Notes: generated by a model from the sequence alone, not told the origin. A stretch of 64,000 nucleotides of DNA from Alphaproteobacteria bacterium (GCA_025360605.1 JANYBV010000038.1:324449-388448); one strand, 5' to 3'. Positions 18,456 to 27,721 are shown, counted from the first letter of the stretch. A program made the numbers and translations.

Positions 18456-19115
18456 ATGGCCAAGCCTAAAGAAGCAGTGGACGAAAAAAACTGGTACAAG
18501 GACAGATACCAGTACGTGCTGGTGCAGCGTAAATTGCTGACGGTTATTACGATGGCGTCGTTGATCTGCACGCTGGCCACCGTGGTGGTTATTTCACAAC
18601 TCACGCCACTGAAATCCATCGAGCCTTACGTTATCGAAGTCGATCAGAAAACAGGTATCACCCAGACCGTTGATCCGATGACGGTCAAGGAACTCACCGC
18701 CAACGAGGCCGTAAACAATTATTTTATCGTGATGTACATGCGCGCGCGTGAAGGTTACAGCATGACCGATCTGGCCAAGAGCTATAATCTGGTGCGAGTC
18801 ATGTCAGAAAGCAGGAAAGTATATCCGCAATTTGTATCGGAAGCTGATCCGAACAATCCGCGCAGTAACGCTGCACGCCTTGGGACGTACGGCGAAAGAT
18901 CGGTGAAGATCAAATCCATTACCTACCTGAATCCGCAGCTTGTACAGATTCGTGTGCTGATAGAAGAGCGTGGCGGCATTGCACAGCAACATAAACTGGT
19001 GCTTCTGGCGTTTGAATATGTAAAAATGAGTCTCAGCCTTGAGGAGCGTTATCTGAATCCGCTGGGCTTCCGCGTAGTAGATTATCGTGTTGATGAGGAT
19101 ATTTTACCAAGATGA
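18456..19115 (+). CDS. virB8: VirB8 T4SS inner-membrane assembly protein
   Basis: A 219-residue bitopic protein with a cytoplasmic N-terminus containing NWYKDRYQYVLVQRKLL, one transmembrane helix (about residues 29-48), and a periplasmic NTF2-like domain with PYVIEVDQKTGITQTVDP and YMRAREGY. VirB8 nucleates T4SS assembly and contacts VirB9 and VirB10. Its stop overlaps the virB9 start as ATGA. The 131 bases before it are AT-rich and could contain an internal promoter. Confidence 0.93.
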   Translation: MAKPKEAVDEKNWYKDRYQYVLVQRKLLTVITMASLICTLATVVVISQLTPLKSIEPYVIEVDQKTGITQTVDPMTVKELTANEAVNNYFIVMYMRAREGYSMTDLAKSYNLVRVMSESRKVYPQFVSEADPNNPRSNAARLGTYGERSVKIKSITYLNPQLVQIRVLIEERGGIAQQHKLVLLAFEYVKMSLSLEERYLNPLGFRVVDYRVDEDILPR

Positions 19116-20326
19116 GAAAGCTGTTGATACTATCAATTTTATGGTCATCCACAGCATCGGGGTATGCGTGGGCATTGGAGCCGTTACCTGCGCCGAAACC
19201 ATCAGGTGACGCGAAGGCATCAGCAAGTGCGTCCGATAGCAAGAAAGAGTCATCTGACTCTGATACAGCGGGTGATACGAAATCCAAAAAACACAGTAAA
19301 AGTAAATCCAAAAGCAAAAACTCCGACAAATCCGATAGTTCAAAGGACGATGCGGATAAGACTGATGACAGCAAAAAAGAAAGCGATGATGGCGATAGCA
19401 AAAAAGAAGAAGATAGCAAGCCTGCGATAGAGCCTAAAATTCAGGGCGACGTTTCCATGCAGGGTGATAGCCGCATTAAAATGCTGCTGTATGATGAATC
19501 CGATGTCTACACCATCACTACTCGCTACGGCTATCAGACCAACGTCGTATTTTCCCCGCAGGAAGAAATCGAACTCATTTCAGTAGGTGACCGCAGTTTG
19601 TGGCAGATTATTCCGACCGGTAACCGCATGTTCATCCGTCCGATGGAAGAGGATGTCATTACTAACATGACCGTTATCACCAATAAGCATTCGTACCAGT
19701 TTGATTTGAAATCCCTGCCCGCAGATAAAGCCGGCAATATCTATGTCGCCAAATTTATTTACGACAATTCCAAAAAAGCAGGCCCTGTGATTGAGAATTT
19801 CCTTCCTGCTAATTTGGTGCCTCCTCCTGTGCAGGCTGCCGGTGTTGCTCCCGCTCTTCCAGCCTCTTCTCCGTTTGGTGTCGGGCCGTCTGTTCCAGGT
19901 CAGATCCCTCAGGCCTCTGTTCCTGCCGGTGCTGTACAGCCGCCCGTTGGCCAGCCTGTGCCTCTTCCTCCGCAACCGGTGGCCCAGACTGCTTTTGTGC
20001 CGCAGCCATTACAGCAACAACCGTTGGCACCATCAACCGCTGCTGCCGCTACTCCTAATTACAGCTATACCTACGCAGGTCCGGATGAGCTGGCTCCGCT
20101 TCAGGTCTATGATGATGGTCATGCAACCTATCTCAAATACCGTGACGTCAGGAAATTACCGCCCAGCGCGTTTGTAATTGACGCTGCGGGCAAGGAAATC
20201 CCTGTGACTTATACGGTTAAGGGAGAGTATATGGTGATTGATGCCGTAGCGGGTGAGCTGGCACTTAAAGGTAGTGATAATACGAGTGTTGTGCATGTCT
20301 TTAATGAAATGCTCAATCCGGGATAG
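19112..20326 (+). CDS. virB9: VirB9 T4SS outer-membrane core protein with two long extensions
   Basis: At 404 residues this is well above the usual 270-300 of VirB9. Order: signal peptide (1-22, ending ALE); a low-complexity region of Ser, Lys, Asp and Glu (about 30-105); the VirB9 N-domain (about 115-225, with IKMLLYDESDVYTITTRYGYQT and FSPQEEIELISVGD); a Pro/Gln/Ala/Val-rich linker (about 228-312); and the C-domain (about 320-404, with YLKYRDVRKLPPSAFVID). VirB9 forms the outer-membrane core complex with VirB10 and VirB7. It overlaps virB8 by four bases. No VirB7 lipoprotein gene is visible nearby. Confidence 0.92.
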   Translation: MRKLLILSILWSSTASGYAWALEPLPAPKPSGDAKASASASDSKKESSDSDTAGDTKSKKHSKSKSKSKNSDKSDSSKDDADKTDDSKKESDDGDSKKEEDSKPAIEPKIQGDVSMQGDSRIKMLLYDESDVYTITTRYGYQTNVVFSPQEEIELISVGDRSLWQIIPTGNRMFIRPMEEDVITNMTVITNKHSYQFDLKSLPADKAGNIYVAKFIYDNSKKAGPVIENFLPANLVPPPVQAAGVAPALPASSPFGVGPSVPGQIPQASVPAGAVQPPVGQPVPLPPQPVAQTAFVPQPLQQQPLAPSTAAAATPNYSYTYAGPDELAPLQVYDDGHATYLKYRDVRKLPPSAFVIDAAGKEIPVTYTVKGEYMVIDAVAGELALKGSDNTSVVHVFNEMLNPG

Positions 20327-20333
20327 ATGATGT

Positions 20334-21794
20334 ATGGCTGACAACGACGATAAAAACATAAAAAATACAGGTCAGGGCGCGGGCGACGTGGATTCCGATA
20401 ACGATGATATTGAGGATTCGACAGGTAGTATCGAAGAGGTTGAAGAGAGTCTTGATTTAGATAATCAGGACGAATTGTTTATGAACAAGGGGAACTCCCT
20501 TGGCGCAGGACCGGGCAAAGCAATTGCTCTGGGCTTTATCATGATGGTCGGTATTGTCTTTGTTTTGTACACGTTATTTGGCAACAAACCAAAGCCCATT
20601 AATCCCAACGCCATTGAGGCGGTGGGGGGGTTACCGGATGTTGGCGCTATGGCACCACCTGCACCGGCGCCTCCTGCCCCTGGCGGCCCTTTAGCGGACA
20701 CTGTTCCTGAGCCCGCACCACCACCACCACCCGCTGCGGCTCCGCCTGCTCCGCCCGCACCGCCTGCTCCTCCTGCGATTGCTCCGGTACCCACCGGTTT
20801 AGGTGCGCCTCCGCCGCCCCCTCCGCCGCCCCCTCCACCTACTCCGGCTGGCGCTCCAATACCACCCCCACCCCCACCGCCGCCGCCACCGCCGCTTCCG
20901 CCAGCGCCCGTGGCTCCGCATCGTCCGGGGACAGCACCGCCTTCTCCTAACCTGAAGGGATTAAGCCCGATTGGCGCGAACACCGATAAACGTGAACAGG
21001 AACGTCTGAGATCCAACATGCTTGTCCTGAACGGCGGTGGGGATGCGGGTACGGGTGATGAACGCAAAGCTGCAGAGAATACGTTGAACAAAAACGATGC
21101 CAACCGTGCGTTTACCGCGAACACTCTGGCGTCAAGCCATGCTGAAAAAACGATTGCAGGTCGCCTAAACAACCTGAGTTACACGATTGTTCAGGGTAAG
21201 ATTGTTGATGCCGTACTTGAGAGTGCCATCAATACGGATTTACCAGGGTATGTCCGTGGTATTGTCAGTCGCGATGTATTCGCTGAAGCCGGCCGTGAAG
21301 TGCTGATTCCTAAGGGGTCGAGGCTGATTGGCACCTATAATACGGGCGTTAATCGCGGACAGGTGCGTGTGCTGGTTATCTGGACACGTCTGATACGTCC
21401 TGACGGTATTGATATCGACATTGGTTCACAGGCAGTTGATGCGCTTGGACGTGCAGGTGTTCTGGGTATTGCCGATAATAAATACTCGGAAATCTTCAGC
21501 GCGGCGATCCTCACCAGCGTTCTGGATATCGGTCTTGCGGTGACGCTGGATAAAGTATCGAATCAGAACAATACGACCACCACCAATTCCAACGGCACGA
21601 CCAGTACGGGTTCTGCGGCTGCTCCTGCCGGATCAGCGGCGCTGGCAACGATTGGCAGCGTATCGAAGGAAGTGGTCAGTTCGCTGCTGGATCTGCGTCC
21701 GACCATTACTGTGGATCAGGGTACGAAAATCAATATTTTTGTGAATAAGGATCTCACCTTCCCACAAATTTCCGACAAATCGTTTATCCAATGA
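20334..21794 (+). CDS. virB10: VirB10 T4SS core protein with large polyproline segment
   Basis: A 486-residue protein. Order: acidic cytoplasmic N-terminus (about residues 18-48), transmembrane helix (63-82), a proline-rich region (about 105-205) with two separate runs of eleven prolines at 159-169 and 177-187, and then the VirB10/TrbI beta-barrel domain (IVQGKIVDAVLESAINTDLPG, EVLIPKGSRLIGTY, VDQGTKINIFVNKDL). VirB10 spans from inner to outer membrane and senses ATP use by VirB11/VirD4. The proline run is long for the family, a feature that can extend across the periplasm. Its stop overlaps the virB11 start (ATGA). Confidence 0.95.
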   Translation: MADNDDKNIKNTGQGAGDVDSDNDDIEDSTGSIEEVEESLDLDNQDELFMNKGNSLGAGPGKAIALGFIMMVGIVFVLYTLFGNKPKPINPNAIEAVGGLPDVGAMAPPAPAPPAPGGPLADTVPEPAPPPPPAAAPPAPPAPPAPPAIAPVPTGLGAPPPPPPPPPPPTPAGAPIPPPPPPPPPPPLPPAPVAPHRPGTAPPSPNLKGLSPIGANTDKREQERLRSNMLVLNGGGDAGTGDERKAAENTLNKNDANRAFTANTLASSHAEKTIAGRLNNLSYTIVQGKIVDAVLESAINTDLPGYVRGIVSRDVFAEAGREVLIPKGSRLIGTYNTGVNRGQVRVLVIWTRLIRPDGIDIDIGSQAVDALGRAGVLGIADNKYSEIFSAAILTSVLDIGLAVTLDKVSNQNNTTTTNSNGTTSTGSAAAPAGSAALATIGSVSKEVVSSLLDLRPTITVDQGTKINIFVNKDLTFPQISDKSFIQ

Positions 21795-22771
21795 GCTACA
21801 CTGCCCTTGATACCTATCTCACACCCCTGAAGAAATTTTTTGCTCAGCCAACGGTGAGTGAAATTTCGATCAACCAGCCTAAGGAGGCATGGATTGAAGT
21901 CGGGGGTGATATGACTCGGTATGACATACCCGAGTTCGATCTGGCGCATCTGAAAGCGTTGGGGCGGCTGGTGGCACAGTCCACCGAGCAGAAAATCAGC
22001 GAAGAAATGCCCCTGCTGTCAGCGACCTTGCCGGATGGTTATCGTATTCAGGTGGTGTTTCCTCCTGCCTGCGAGGCCAGCACGGTGGCGATTTCCATCC
22101 GCAAACAGACCATCGTGAACCTCGATCTCGACCAGTATGAAGCGATTGGCGCGTTCCAGAATACCATCGTGAAGCACGAGCTGAATCCGGTTGACAAAAA
22201 ACTCAGGGATCTGCTCAATGCCGGTGCGGTGAAAGAATTCATCAAGCAGGCGATTCTGGCAAAAAAAAACATCATTATCTCCGGCGGTACCTCCACCGGT
22301 AAAACCACCTTCTTGAATGCGGCGCTGAAAGTTATTCCATCGACTGAACGCATCATTACCTGCGAGGATGCACGAGAAATCATGATCCCGCACATTCCCA
22401 ACAAGGTGCATCTGATTGCATCCAAGGGCGGACAAGGCCGCGCGCAGGTGACCATGCAGGATCTGATTGAGGCGTGCCTGCGTTTGCGCCCTGACCGCCT
22501 GATGCTCGGGGAATTACGCGGCAAGGAAGCGTTCAGCTTCATGCGTGCAGTAAACACCGGCCATCCAGGCTCTATTTCCACCTTGCACGCGGATACGCCG
22601 GAACTGGCAGTAGAACAGCTTATCCTTATGATTATGCAGGCAGGTTTGGGCATCAGCCGCGAGCAAATAAAAGCCTATGTAGAGAATGTTATTAATGTTA
22701 TTATCCAGCTCAAAAGAGGGGCCAGAGGCATGAGGTATGTCTCTGAGTTGTATTTTAAGGAGACGATGTAG
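21791..22771 (+). CDS. virB11: VirB11 T4SS traffic ATPase
   Basis: A 326-residue hexameric secretion ATPase. It has an intact Walker A, GGTSTGKT at residues 165-172, the Asp box (IITCEDAREI), Walker B (LRLRPDRLMLGELRG) and the His box (NTGHPGSISTLHAD). VirB11 switches the machine between pilus assembly and substrate transfer by working with VirB4 and VirD4. In contrast to the neighbouring VirB4, every catalytic motif is preserved. It starts within the virB10 stop and is followed 48 bases later by virD4. Confidence 0.96.
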   Translation: MSYTALDTYLTPLKKFFAQPTVSEISINQPKEAWIEVGGDMTRYDIPEFDLAHLKALGRLVAQSTEQKISEEMPLLSATLPDGYRIQVVFPPACEASTVAISIRKQTIVNLDLDQYEAIGAFQNTIVKHELNPVDKKLRDLLNAGAVKEFIKQAILAKKNIIISGGTSTGKTTFLNAALKVIPSTERIITCEDAREIMIPHIPNKVHLIASKGGQGRAQVTMQDLIEACLRLRPDRLMLGELRGKEAFSFMRAVNTGHPGSISTLHADTPELAVEQLILMIMQAGLGISREQIKAYVENVINVIIQLKRGARGMRYVSELYFKETM

Positions 22772-22819
22772 CCGCCTGTGGAGTGCCAGAGTGAATCTGC
22801 CCCGCTGTAAGCTCAATCT

Positions 22820-24616
22820 ATGGCTGATAATCTAAAAGCACAAAATGCCAAACGGCAAATGTACAACAAGCTGATCATTGTTTCGATCGTCTTGGCTATA
22901 CTGGTCGTACCTTGCTACATTGGTATAGGTGTGTCGTTTGCCATGTATTACGGCAATGAATATATCAGCGCCTTGTGGGATCCGCCGTACCTGCTGACGC
23001 AATATTACCCTCTGTTCCAGTACTGGCTGTCTTTGTACGATTACTGGTCGCATTATGGCGGTGCTTTCCCGCAGGACTATACGGTGAAGCTGGTGGCGGC
23101 TCCGGCGGGTTCCTTTATTGTCAGCCTGCTCTTGCTGTTTACCATCCGCGCACCTCTGATGGATTTCCGTCCGTTTAAAAACAAAGAAAGCGTACACGGC
23201 GATGCCCACTGGGCGAGCGAAGCGGAAATTAAAAAAGCCAAGCTGCGCGCCAAGCGTGGCATCCTTTTGGGGCGTACCGGCAAGGCCACGTATCTGATTG
23301 CTGACGACTATCAGCACGTCTTGCTGTTTGCACCAACCGGATCGGGTAAGGGTGTGGGCTTCGTAATCCCCAACATGCTGTACTGGGACCAGAGCCTCGT
23401 GGTGCATGATATCAAAATGGAAAACCATGACCTCGGCAGCGGCTACCGCGCCAAGAAAATGGGTCAGGAGATTTACCTGTGGAATCCCGCCGATCCGGAC
23501 GGTATTTCGCATTGCTACAACCCGCTCGACTGGATTTCGGAAAAGCCAGGCCAGATGGTGGATGACGTGCAGAAAATCTGCAACCTCATCCTGCCGGAAC
23601 AGGAATTCTGGCAGAACGAAGCACGTTCACTCATGCTGGGGGTTATCCTCTATCTGTGTGCGGTACCTGAAAAAACACAGTCCTTCGGCGAAGTGGTGCG
23701 CACCATGCGCTCCGACGACGTGGTGTATAACCTTGCGGTGGTGCTGGACACCATCGGCAAGCGCATCCATCCGGTTGCGTATATGAATATCGCCGCCTTC
23801 CTGCAAAAAGCCGACAAGGAACGTTCGGGCGTTATCTCTACGCTCAACTCCGGCCTCGAATTATGGGCCAACCCGCTGATTGACGCGACGACCGCGCGCT
23901 CGGACTTCGACATGCAAAACCTGAAAAAGAAGAAAATGACCGTGTTCTGCGGTGTGACACCAGACAACTTGAAGCGTCTGGAGCCGTTACTGAAGGTATT
24001 CTATCAGCAGGCCACCGACTTTTTGACCCGTTCCATGCCTAAAAAAGACGAGCCGTTCGGCGTGATGTTCTTCATGGACGAGTTTCCGTCACTGGGTGAA
24101 ATGCCACAGTTCCAAGTGGGTATCGCCTATTTCCGCGGGTACCGTGTGAAGCTCTTTTTGATCGTGCAAGATACGCAGCAATTGAAGGGTATTTACGAAG
24201 AAGCTGGCATGAACTCCTTCCTGTCCAACTGCTTTTACCGCATCACCTTTGCGGCGAACAACATGGAAACCGCGAACCTTATTTCGCAGCTCATCGGCAA
24301 TAAAACGGCCATGCAGCATTCGCACAATAAACCAAAATTTCTTGACCTGAACCCCGGCGCGCGTACGGTCAACACTTCGGAAGTACAGCGTGCGCTTCTG
24401 TTACCTCAGGAAGTCATCACCCTGCCGCGTGAAGAACAGATCATCCTGATCGAATCGTTCCCGCCGATCAAAACCAAGAAAATTTTCTATTACAAAGATC
24501 CATTCTTCAAGAAGCGCCTGTTGCCTAAGGAGCCTATTCCGCAGCAGGAACCGTACGATCCGCGCAAGAAAAAGGCCGAAGCGCCCGAGCAGCCCGCCGA
24601 AAAGAAAACCGCGTAA
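22820..24616 (+). CDS. virD4: VirD4 T4SS coupling protein
   Basis: A 598-residue coupling ATPase with two N-terminal transmembrane helices (about residues 18-42 and 92-109). It has an intact Walker A, APTGSGKG at 171-178, and Walker B (VMFFMDEFPSLG near 415-428). The C-terminal tail is rich in Lys, Glu and Pro. VirD4 recruits protein or DNA substrates to the T4SS at the inner membrane. No relaxase or mobilisation gene is adjacent, so an effector-secretion role is more likely than conjugation. The order virB8-B9-B10-B11-D4 matches that of Rickettsiales rvh systems. Confidence 0.95.
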   Translation: MADNLKAQNAKRQMYNKLIIVSIVLAILVVPCYIGIGVSFAMYYGNEYISALWDPPYLLTQYYPLFQYWLSLYDYWSHYGGAFPQDYTVKLVAAPAGSFIVSLLLLFTIRAPLMDFRPFKNKESVHGDAHWASEAEIKKAKLRAKRGILLGRTGKATYLIADDYQHVLLFAPTGSGKGVGFVIPNMLYWDQSLVVHDIKMENHDLGSGYRAKKMGQEIYLWNPADPDGISHCYNPLDWISEKPGQMVDDVQKICNLILPEQEFWQNEARSLMLGVILYLCAVPEKTQSFGEVVRTMRSDDVVYNLAVVLDTIGKRIHPVAYMNIAAFLQKADKERSGVISTLNSGLELWANPLIDATTARSDFDMQNLKKKKMTVFCGVTPDNLKRLEPLLKVFYQQATDFLTRSMPKKDEPFGVMFFMDEFPSLGEMPQFQVGIAYFRGYRVKLFLIVQDTQQLKGIYEEAGMNSFLSNCFYRITFAANNMETANLISQLIGNKTAMQHSHNKPKFLDLNPGARTVNTSEVQRALLLPQEVITLPREEQIILIESFPPIKTKKIFYYKDPFFKKRLLPKEPIPQQEPYDPRKKKAEAPEQPAEKKTA

Positions 24617-24623
24617 TACCCTA

Positions 24624-25406
24624 TTATTTTGTGCTGTCCCTATGCACGGCAAATCCGGCAAAGGCCTGCTGGGTGGGCATGACTTCCATGCGGTTGACAT
24701 TCACATGTGCGGGGCGCGTAATGCACCAGAGGATGGCATCGGCGATATCATCCGCCGTGAGTGCCTCCACCCCGTCATAGACCACTCCGGCTTTAGCGGA
24801 ATCACCCTTAAAGCGCACCAGCGAGAATTCGGTTTCCGCCATGCCTGGTTCGATATTGGTGACGCGGATATTCTTACCCAGCAGATCAGCGCGCAGGTTC
24901 AGTGAAAACTGCGCCACGAAGGCTTTGGTGCCGCCATAGGCATTGCCGCTGGCATAGGGGTAGTTTCCGGCGACCGAGCCGATATTGACGATATGGCCGC
25001 CTACCTTATCACCATTAGCTTGGCGGGCGATCATTTGTGGTAATACGGCATGGGTGCAATACATCAGCCCCTTGATGTTGGTATCAACCATTTGTTCTAG
25101 ATTCTCCAACGGCTGTTGCTCAAAGGAGCTTAACCCAAGCGCAAGCCCTGCGTTATTCACCAACACATCAATTGCCGAGAATGCAGCGGGTAGTGATGCA
25201 ATGGCTTTGACCACGGCGGCGTTATCACGCACATCCAGCGTTAGCGGGTACGCCTGCGGCCCCAGTTCTTTAGCGATGTCATTCAGCCGGTCTTCACGCC
25301 TGCCGCTGATGATTACTTTAGCGTGATTTTGAATACATTGTCTGGCGCAGGCCAGACCAAATCCCGAGGTCGCACCGGTAACCAGAACGGTTTTATTGGC
25401 CAGCAT
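24624..25406 (-). CDS. Short-chain dehydrogenase/reductase (YdfG-like)
   Basis: A 260-residue classical SDR. It carries the NADP-binding TGATSGFG at residues 11-18 (with SGRRED after strand 2), NNAG, a catalytic serine in NIGSVAG, and the YGGTK catalytic Tyr-Lys pair. The sequence NIEPGMAETEFSLVRFKGD is very like YdfG, an NADP-dependent 3-hydroxy-acid/serine dehydrogenase, so that is the best guess for substrate. Its ATG overlaps the stop of the upstream kinase (TAATG), so they form an operon. It converges on virD4 with 7 bases between stops. Confidence 0.88.
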   Translation of the reverse strand: MLANKTVLVTGATSGFGLACARQCIQNHAKVIISGRREDRLNDIAKELGPQAYPLTLDVRDNAAVVKAIASLPAAFSAIDVLVNNAGLALGLSSFEQQPLENLEQMVDTNIKGLMYCTHAVLPQMIARQANGDKVGGHIVNIGSVAGNYPYASGNAYGGTKAFVAQFSLNLRADLLGKNIRVTNIEPGMAETEFSLVRFKGDSAKAGVVYDGVEALTADDIADAILWCITRPAHVNVNRMEVMPTQQAFAGFAVHRDSTK

Positions 25407-26401
25407 TACGCGACGAGCGTGTTCAGTGGTTTCAGGCTGCGTGCGCCGATCTGGGTGATGATTTCACCGGCGCAGCGGTTACCCAGCTTAGCGCAGGATG
25501 CAAGATCCCAGCCACGGGTCAGGCCGTACAGGAAGCCGCTGGCATAGAGGTCGCCTGCTCCGGTCGTATCCACCACTTTGGACACCGGTGCGGTGGAGAC
25601 ATGTTCGGTGAGGTCGGAGGTCAGCACGGTTGAGCCTTTTTCGCTGCGGGTGACGGCTATAATCGGGCAAACACCTTTGGCCTTTTGGAGCGCCAGTTCG
25701 ATATCGTCCGTCTGGTAGAGGGATTTGAGTTCGGCCTCGTTGGCAAACAGGATGTCGATATCATTATAGCTGATAAGACTCAGGAATTCATCGCGGTGGC
25801 GGTCGACGCAGAACGTATCCGAGAGGGTAAAGGCAATCTTCTTTTGGGCGTTACGTGCCACCGTGATGGCTTTGCGGATGGCGGCTTTCGCCGTTTCCGT
25901 ATCCCAGAGATAGCCTTCGATATAGGTGATGGCCGAACGTTCGATGAGGTCCGGTTCAATATCCGTTTCTGATACGCGTGAACATGCCCCGATATAGGTG
26001 GCCATAGTGCGCTGGGCATCGGGGGTGACATAAACGAGGCAATTGGCGGTGGCGGGGCCGCGTTCCATCATGGTGGTGGGGAAATTGACACCCACGGCGT
26101 GCATGTCGTGTTTGAAAATAGCGCCCAGCTGGTCGTTTCTGACTTTGCCGATGAAAGCGGTTCTTGCGCCCAGCGAGGCCATGCCCGCCAGTGTGTTGGC
26201 CACCGAACCACCGGAGCAGGCGGTGGTTGGACCCATTTGTTTATATAACGCTTCCGAACGCGCCTCGTCCACCAGTGTCATGCTGCCTTTGGTCAGGCCG
26301 TGCGATTGAATCAGCGCATCATCGGCGAAACTCAGCACGTCGACGATAGCGTTGCCGATTCCCACGACATCCAGAGTTCCATTGATTGGTGTTGTATTCA
26401 T
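25406..26401 (-). CDS. PfkB-family sugar/adenosine kinase
   Basis: A 331-residue ribokinase-family protein. The N-terminal part has VVGIGNAIVDVL and the GGSVANTLAGMASLGARTAFIGKV signature. The C-terminal signature VVDTTGAGDLYASGFLYGL holds the catalytic Asp. It resembles the alphaproteobacterial kinases annotated as adenosine kinase, but the exact substrate cannot be fixed by sequence. The start at 26401 follows AGGGA; a longer form from 26482 is rejected. It is the first gene of a two-gene operon with the SDR. Confidence 0.88.
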   Translation of the reverse strand: MNTTPINGTLDVVGIGNAIVDVLSFADDALIQSHGLTKGSMTLVDEARSEALYKQMGPTTACSGGSVANTLAGMASLGARTAFIGKVRNDQLGAIFKHDMHAVGVNFPTTMMERGPATANCLVYVTPDAQRTMATYIGACSRVSETDIEPDLIERSAITYIEGYLWDTETAKAAIRKAITVARNAQKKIAFTLSDTFCVDRHRDEFLSLISYNDIDILFANEAELKSLYQTDDIELALQKAKGVCPIIAVTRSEKGSTVLTSDLTEHVSTAPVSKVVDTTGAGDLYASGFLYGLTRGWDLASCAKLGNRCAGEIITQIGARSLKPLNTLVA

Positions 26402-26588
26402 GTTTCCCTCGTTACAGGCCTGATGTAAGCCCAGTTGACATTCAATCGCGCTTAAGCTGAACCAGTTTTTGTTCTTTTTCAAGAAGACTTAGCACCGGCG
26501 CTGTAAAATTTTATAATCCTTATTGCACAGCCCTGTGGGGCATATTATAAAGGCAGCCATTACAAGCATTAAGTTACAAAGGAAAGCT

Positions 26589-27158
26589 ATGTCTGGAGGA
26601 ATTGAAATCAACAAAATCGCTGGCGCTGTACTCTTGGCGGGCGTGGTGGCTATGGTGTCCGGTCTTATGTCTGAGGCGCTGTACACGGGCAGCATCAGTG
26701 AAAAAGACGACAAGGATGCCAAGCGTGGGTACACCATTGCCGGAGCTGAAAACGCTGGCGCTGCAGGCGAAGCAGGCGCTCCCAAGGATGAAAAGCCGGT
26801 CGATATCATGACGCTGCTTGCCAAAGCTGACGTGAAGGCGGGCGAAGGTGTATCCAAAAAATGTACCTCCTGCCATACGTTTGATAAAGGTGGTAAAAAT
26901 GGTGTCGGCCCGAACCAGTGGGATCTTGTCGGCGGCCACTTTGCGCACAAGGATGATTACGCCTATTCTGCTGCTGTATCGGCGATGAAGGAAAAAAAAT
27001 GGGGATTTCAGGAATTGTCCGAGTTCCTGACCAATCCTAAAAAATATATTCCGGGTGACAAAATGTCGTTTGCCGGTATTTCCAATCCGCAAGACCGCGC
27101 TAACCTGATTGCCTACCTCAACACCCTAAACGACAAGCCGTTACCACTACCCAAATAA
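26589..27158 (+). CDS. Membrane-anchored class I cytochrome c (CycM-like)
   Basis: A 189-residue protein that keeps its N-terminal hydrophobic segment (about residues 8-32) as a membrane anchor, as in CycM/cytochrome c552 of Alphaproteobacteria. A Glu/Ala/Gly-rich tether follows, then a class I haem domain with CTSCH at residues 92-96 and a distal methionine in PGDKMSF at 159. It carries electrons from the bc1 complex to the terminal oxidase on the periplasmic face. The start is the ATG at 26589 after AAAGGAAAG; an upstream in-frame start at 26523 is unlikely. Confidence 0.93.
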   Translation: MSGGIEINKIAGAVLLAGVVAMVSGLMSEALYTGSISEKDDKDAKRGYTIAGAENAGAAGEAGAPKDEKPVDIMTLLAKADVKAGEGVSKKCTSCHTFDKGGKNGVGPNQWDLVGGHFAHKDDYAYSAAVSAMKEKKWGFQELSEFLTNPKKYIPGDKMSFAGISNPQDRANLIAYLNTLNDKPLPLPK

Positions 27159-27177
27159 GTCAATAGTCAGGAGTATC

Positions 27178-27657
27178 GTGCCTATGAACCCTTTTGATTG
27201 GGCTGCCCATAACGACTATGCGTGGCTGGCAGCTGGTGTGTGTCTGATGCTGCTGGAAGCGGTTGGCATTACCGGTGTGGGGCTTATATTTTCAGGGCTT
27301 GGCGCGGTGATCGTTGGTACCGCTATTCAGTTTGGATGGGTGCAAAACGGCGCGTATGTTCTCCAGTGTATCATCTTCTTTATCGCCACCTCGGCATGGT
27401 CTTTCCTGCTGTGGAAGCCCTTACAGAAATTCCGCAGCGGCAAACGCGCTGCCGGTTACCGCAATATCGTCGGCGATACGGCTTATGCCGGAAGCAATGG
27501 CATAAGCCGAAAAAACGGCGGCGAAGCGACATGGTCAGGCACCATCATGAAAGCCGAATTAGCAGCAAATACAGTCACAGACAAGGTTGAAGGCGGTTCA
27601 CAGGTAGAGATTGTGGATGTCAAAGGCGCAACCCTTATCGTTAAACCCAAGGAATAG
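27178..27657 (+). CDS. NfeD-like membrane protein
   Basis: A 159-residue protein with two to three transmembrane helices (about residues 14-75), followed by a small OB-fold domain (GDTAYAGSNG to ATLIVKPKE). This is the short NfeD form that partners SPFH proteins, and an SPFH gene does follow 64 bases later. Such pairs act in membrane microdomain organisation or quality control. The start is uncertain: GTG at 27178 lies 4 bases after AGGAG, while the ATG at 27184 lies 10 bases after it. Confidence 0.85.
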   Translation: MPMNPFDWAAHNDYAWLAAGVCLMLLEAVGITGVGLIFSGLGAVIVGTAIQFGWVQNGAYVLQCIIFFIATSAWSFLLWKPLQKFRSGKRAAGYRNIVGDTAYAGSNGISRKNGGEATWSGTIMKAELAANTVTDKVEGGSQVEIVDVKGATLIVKPKE

Positions 27658-27721
27658 CAGGATGCTTTTATGGTTGGCGTGGCAGCTAATCAGGCATGAT
27701 GCCCTTAAAAAGGAGTAAGCA

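Noticed and set aside
20465-21172. Long glycine-rich open frame on the minus strand opposite virB10
   Set aside because: It is the reverse reading of the polyproline tract; its composition is only the complement of CCN codons and virB10 is clearly the real gene.
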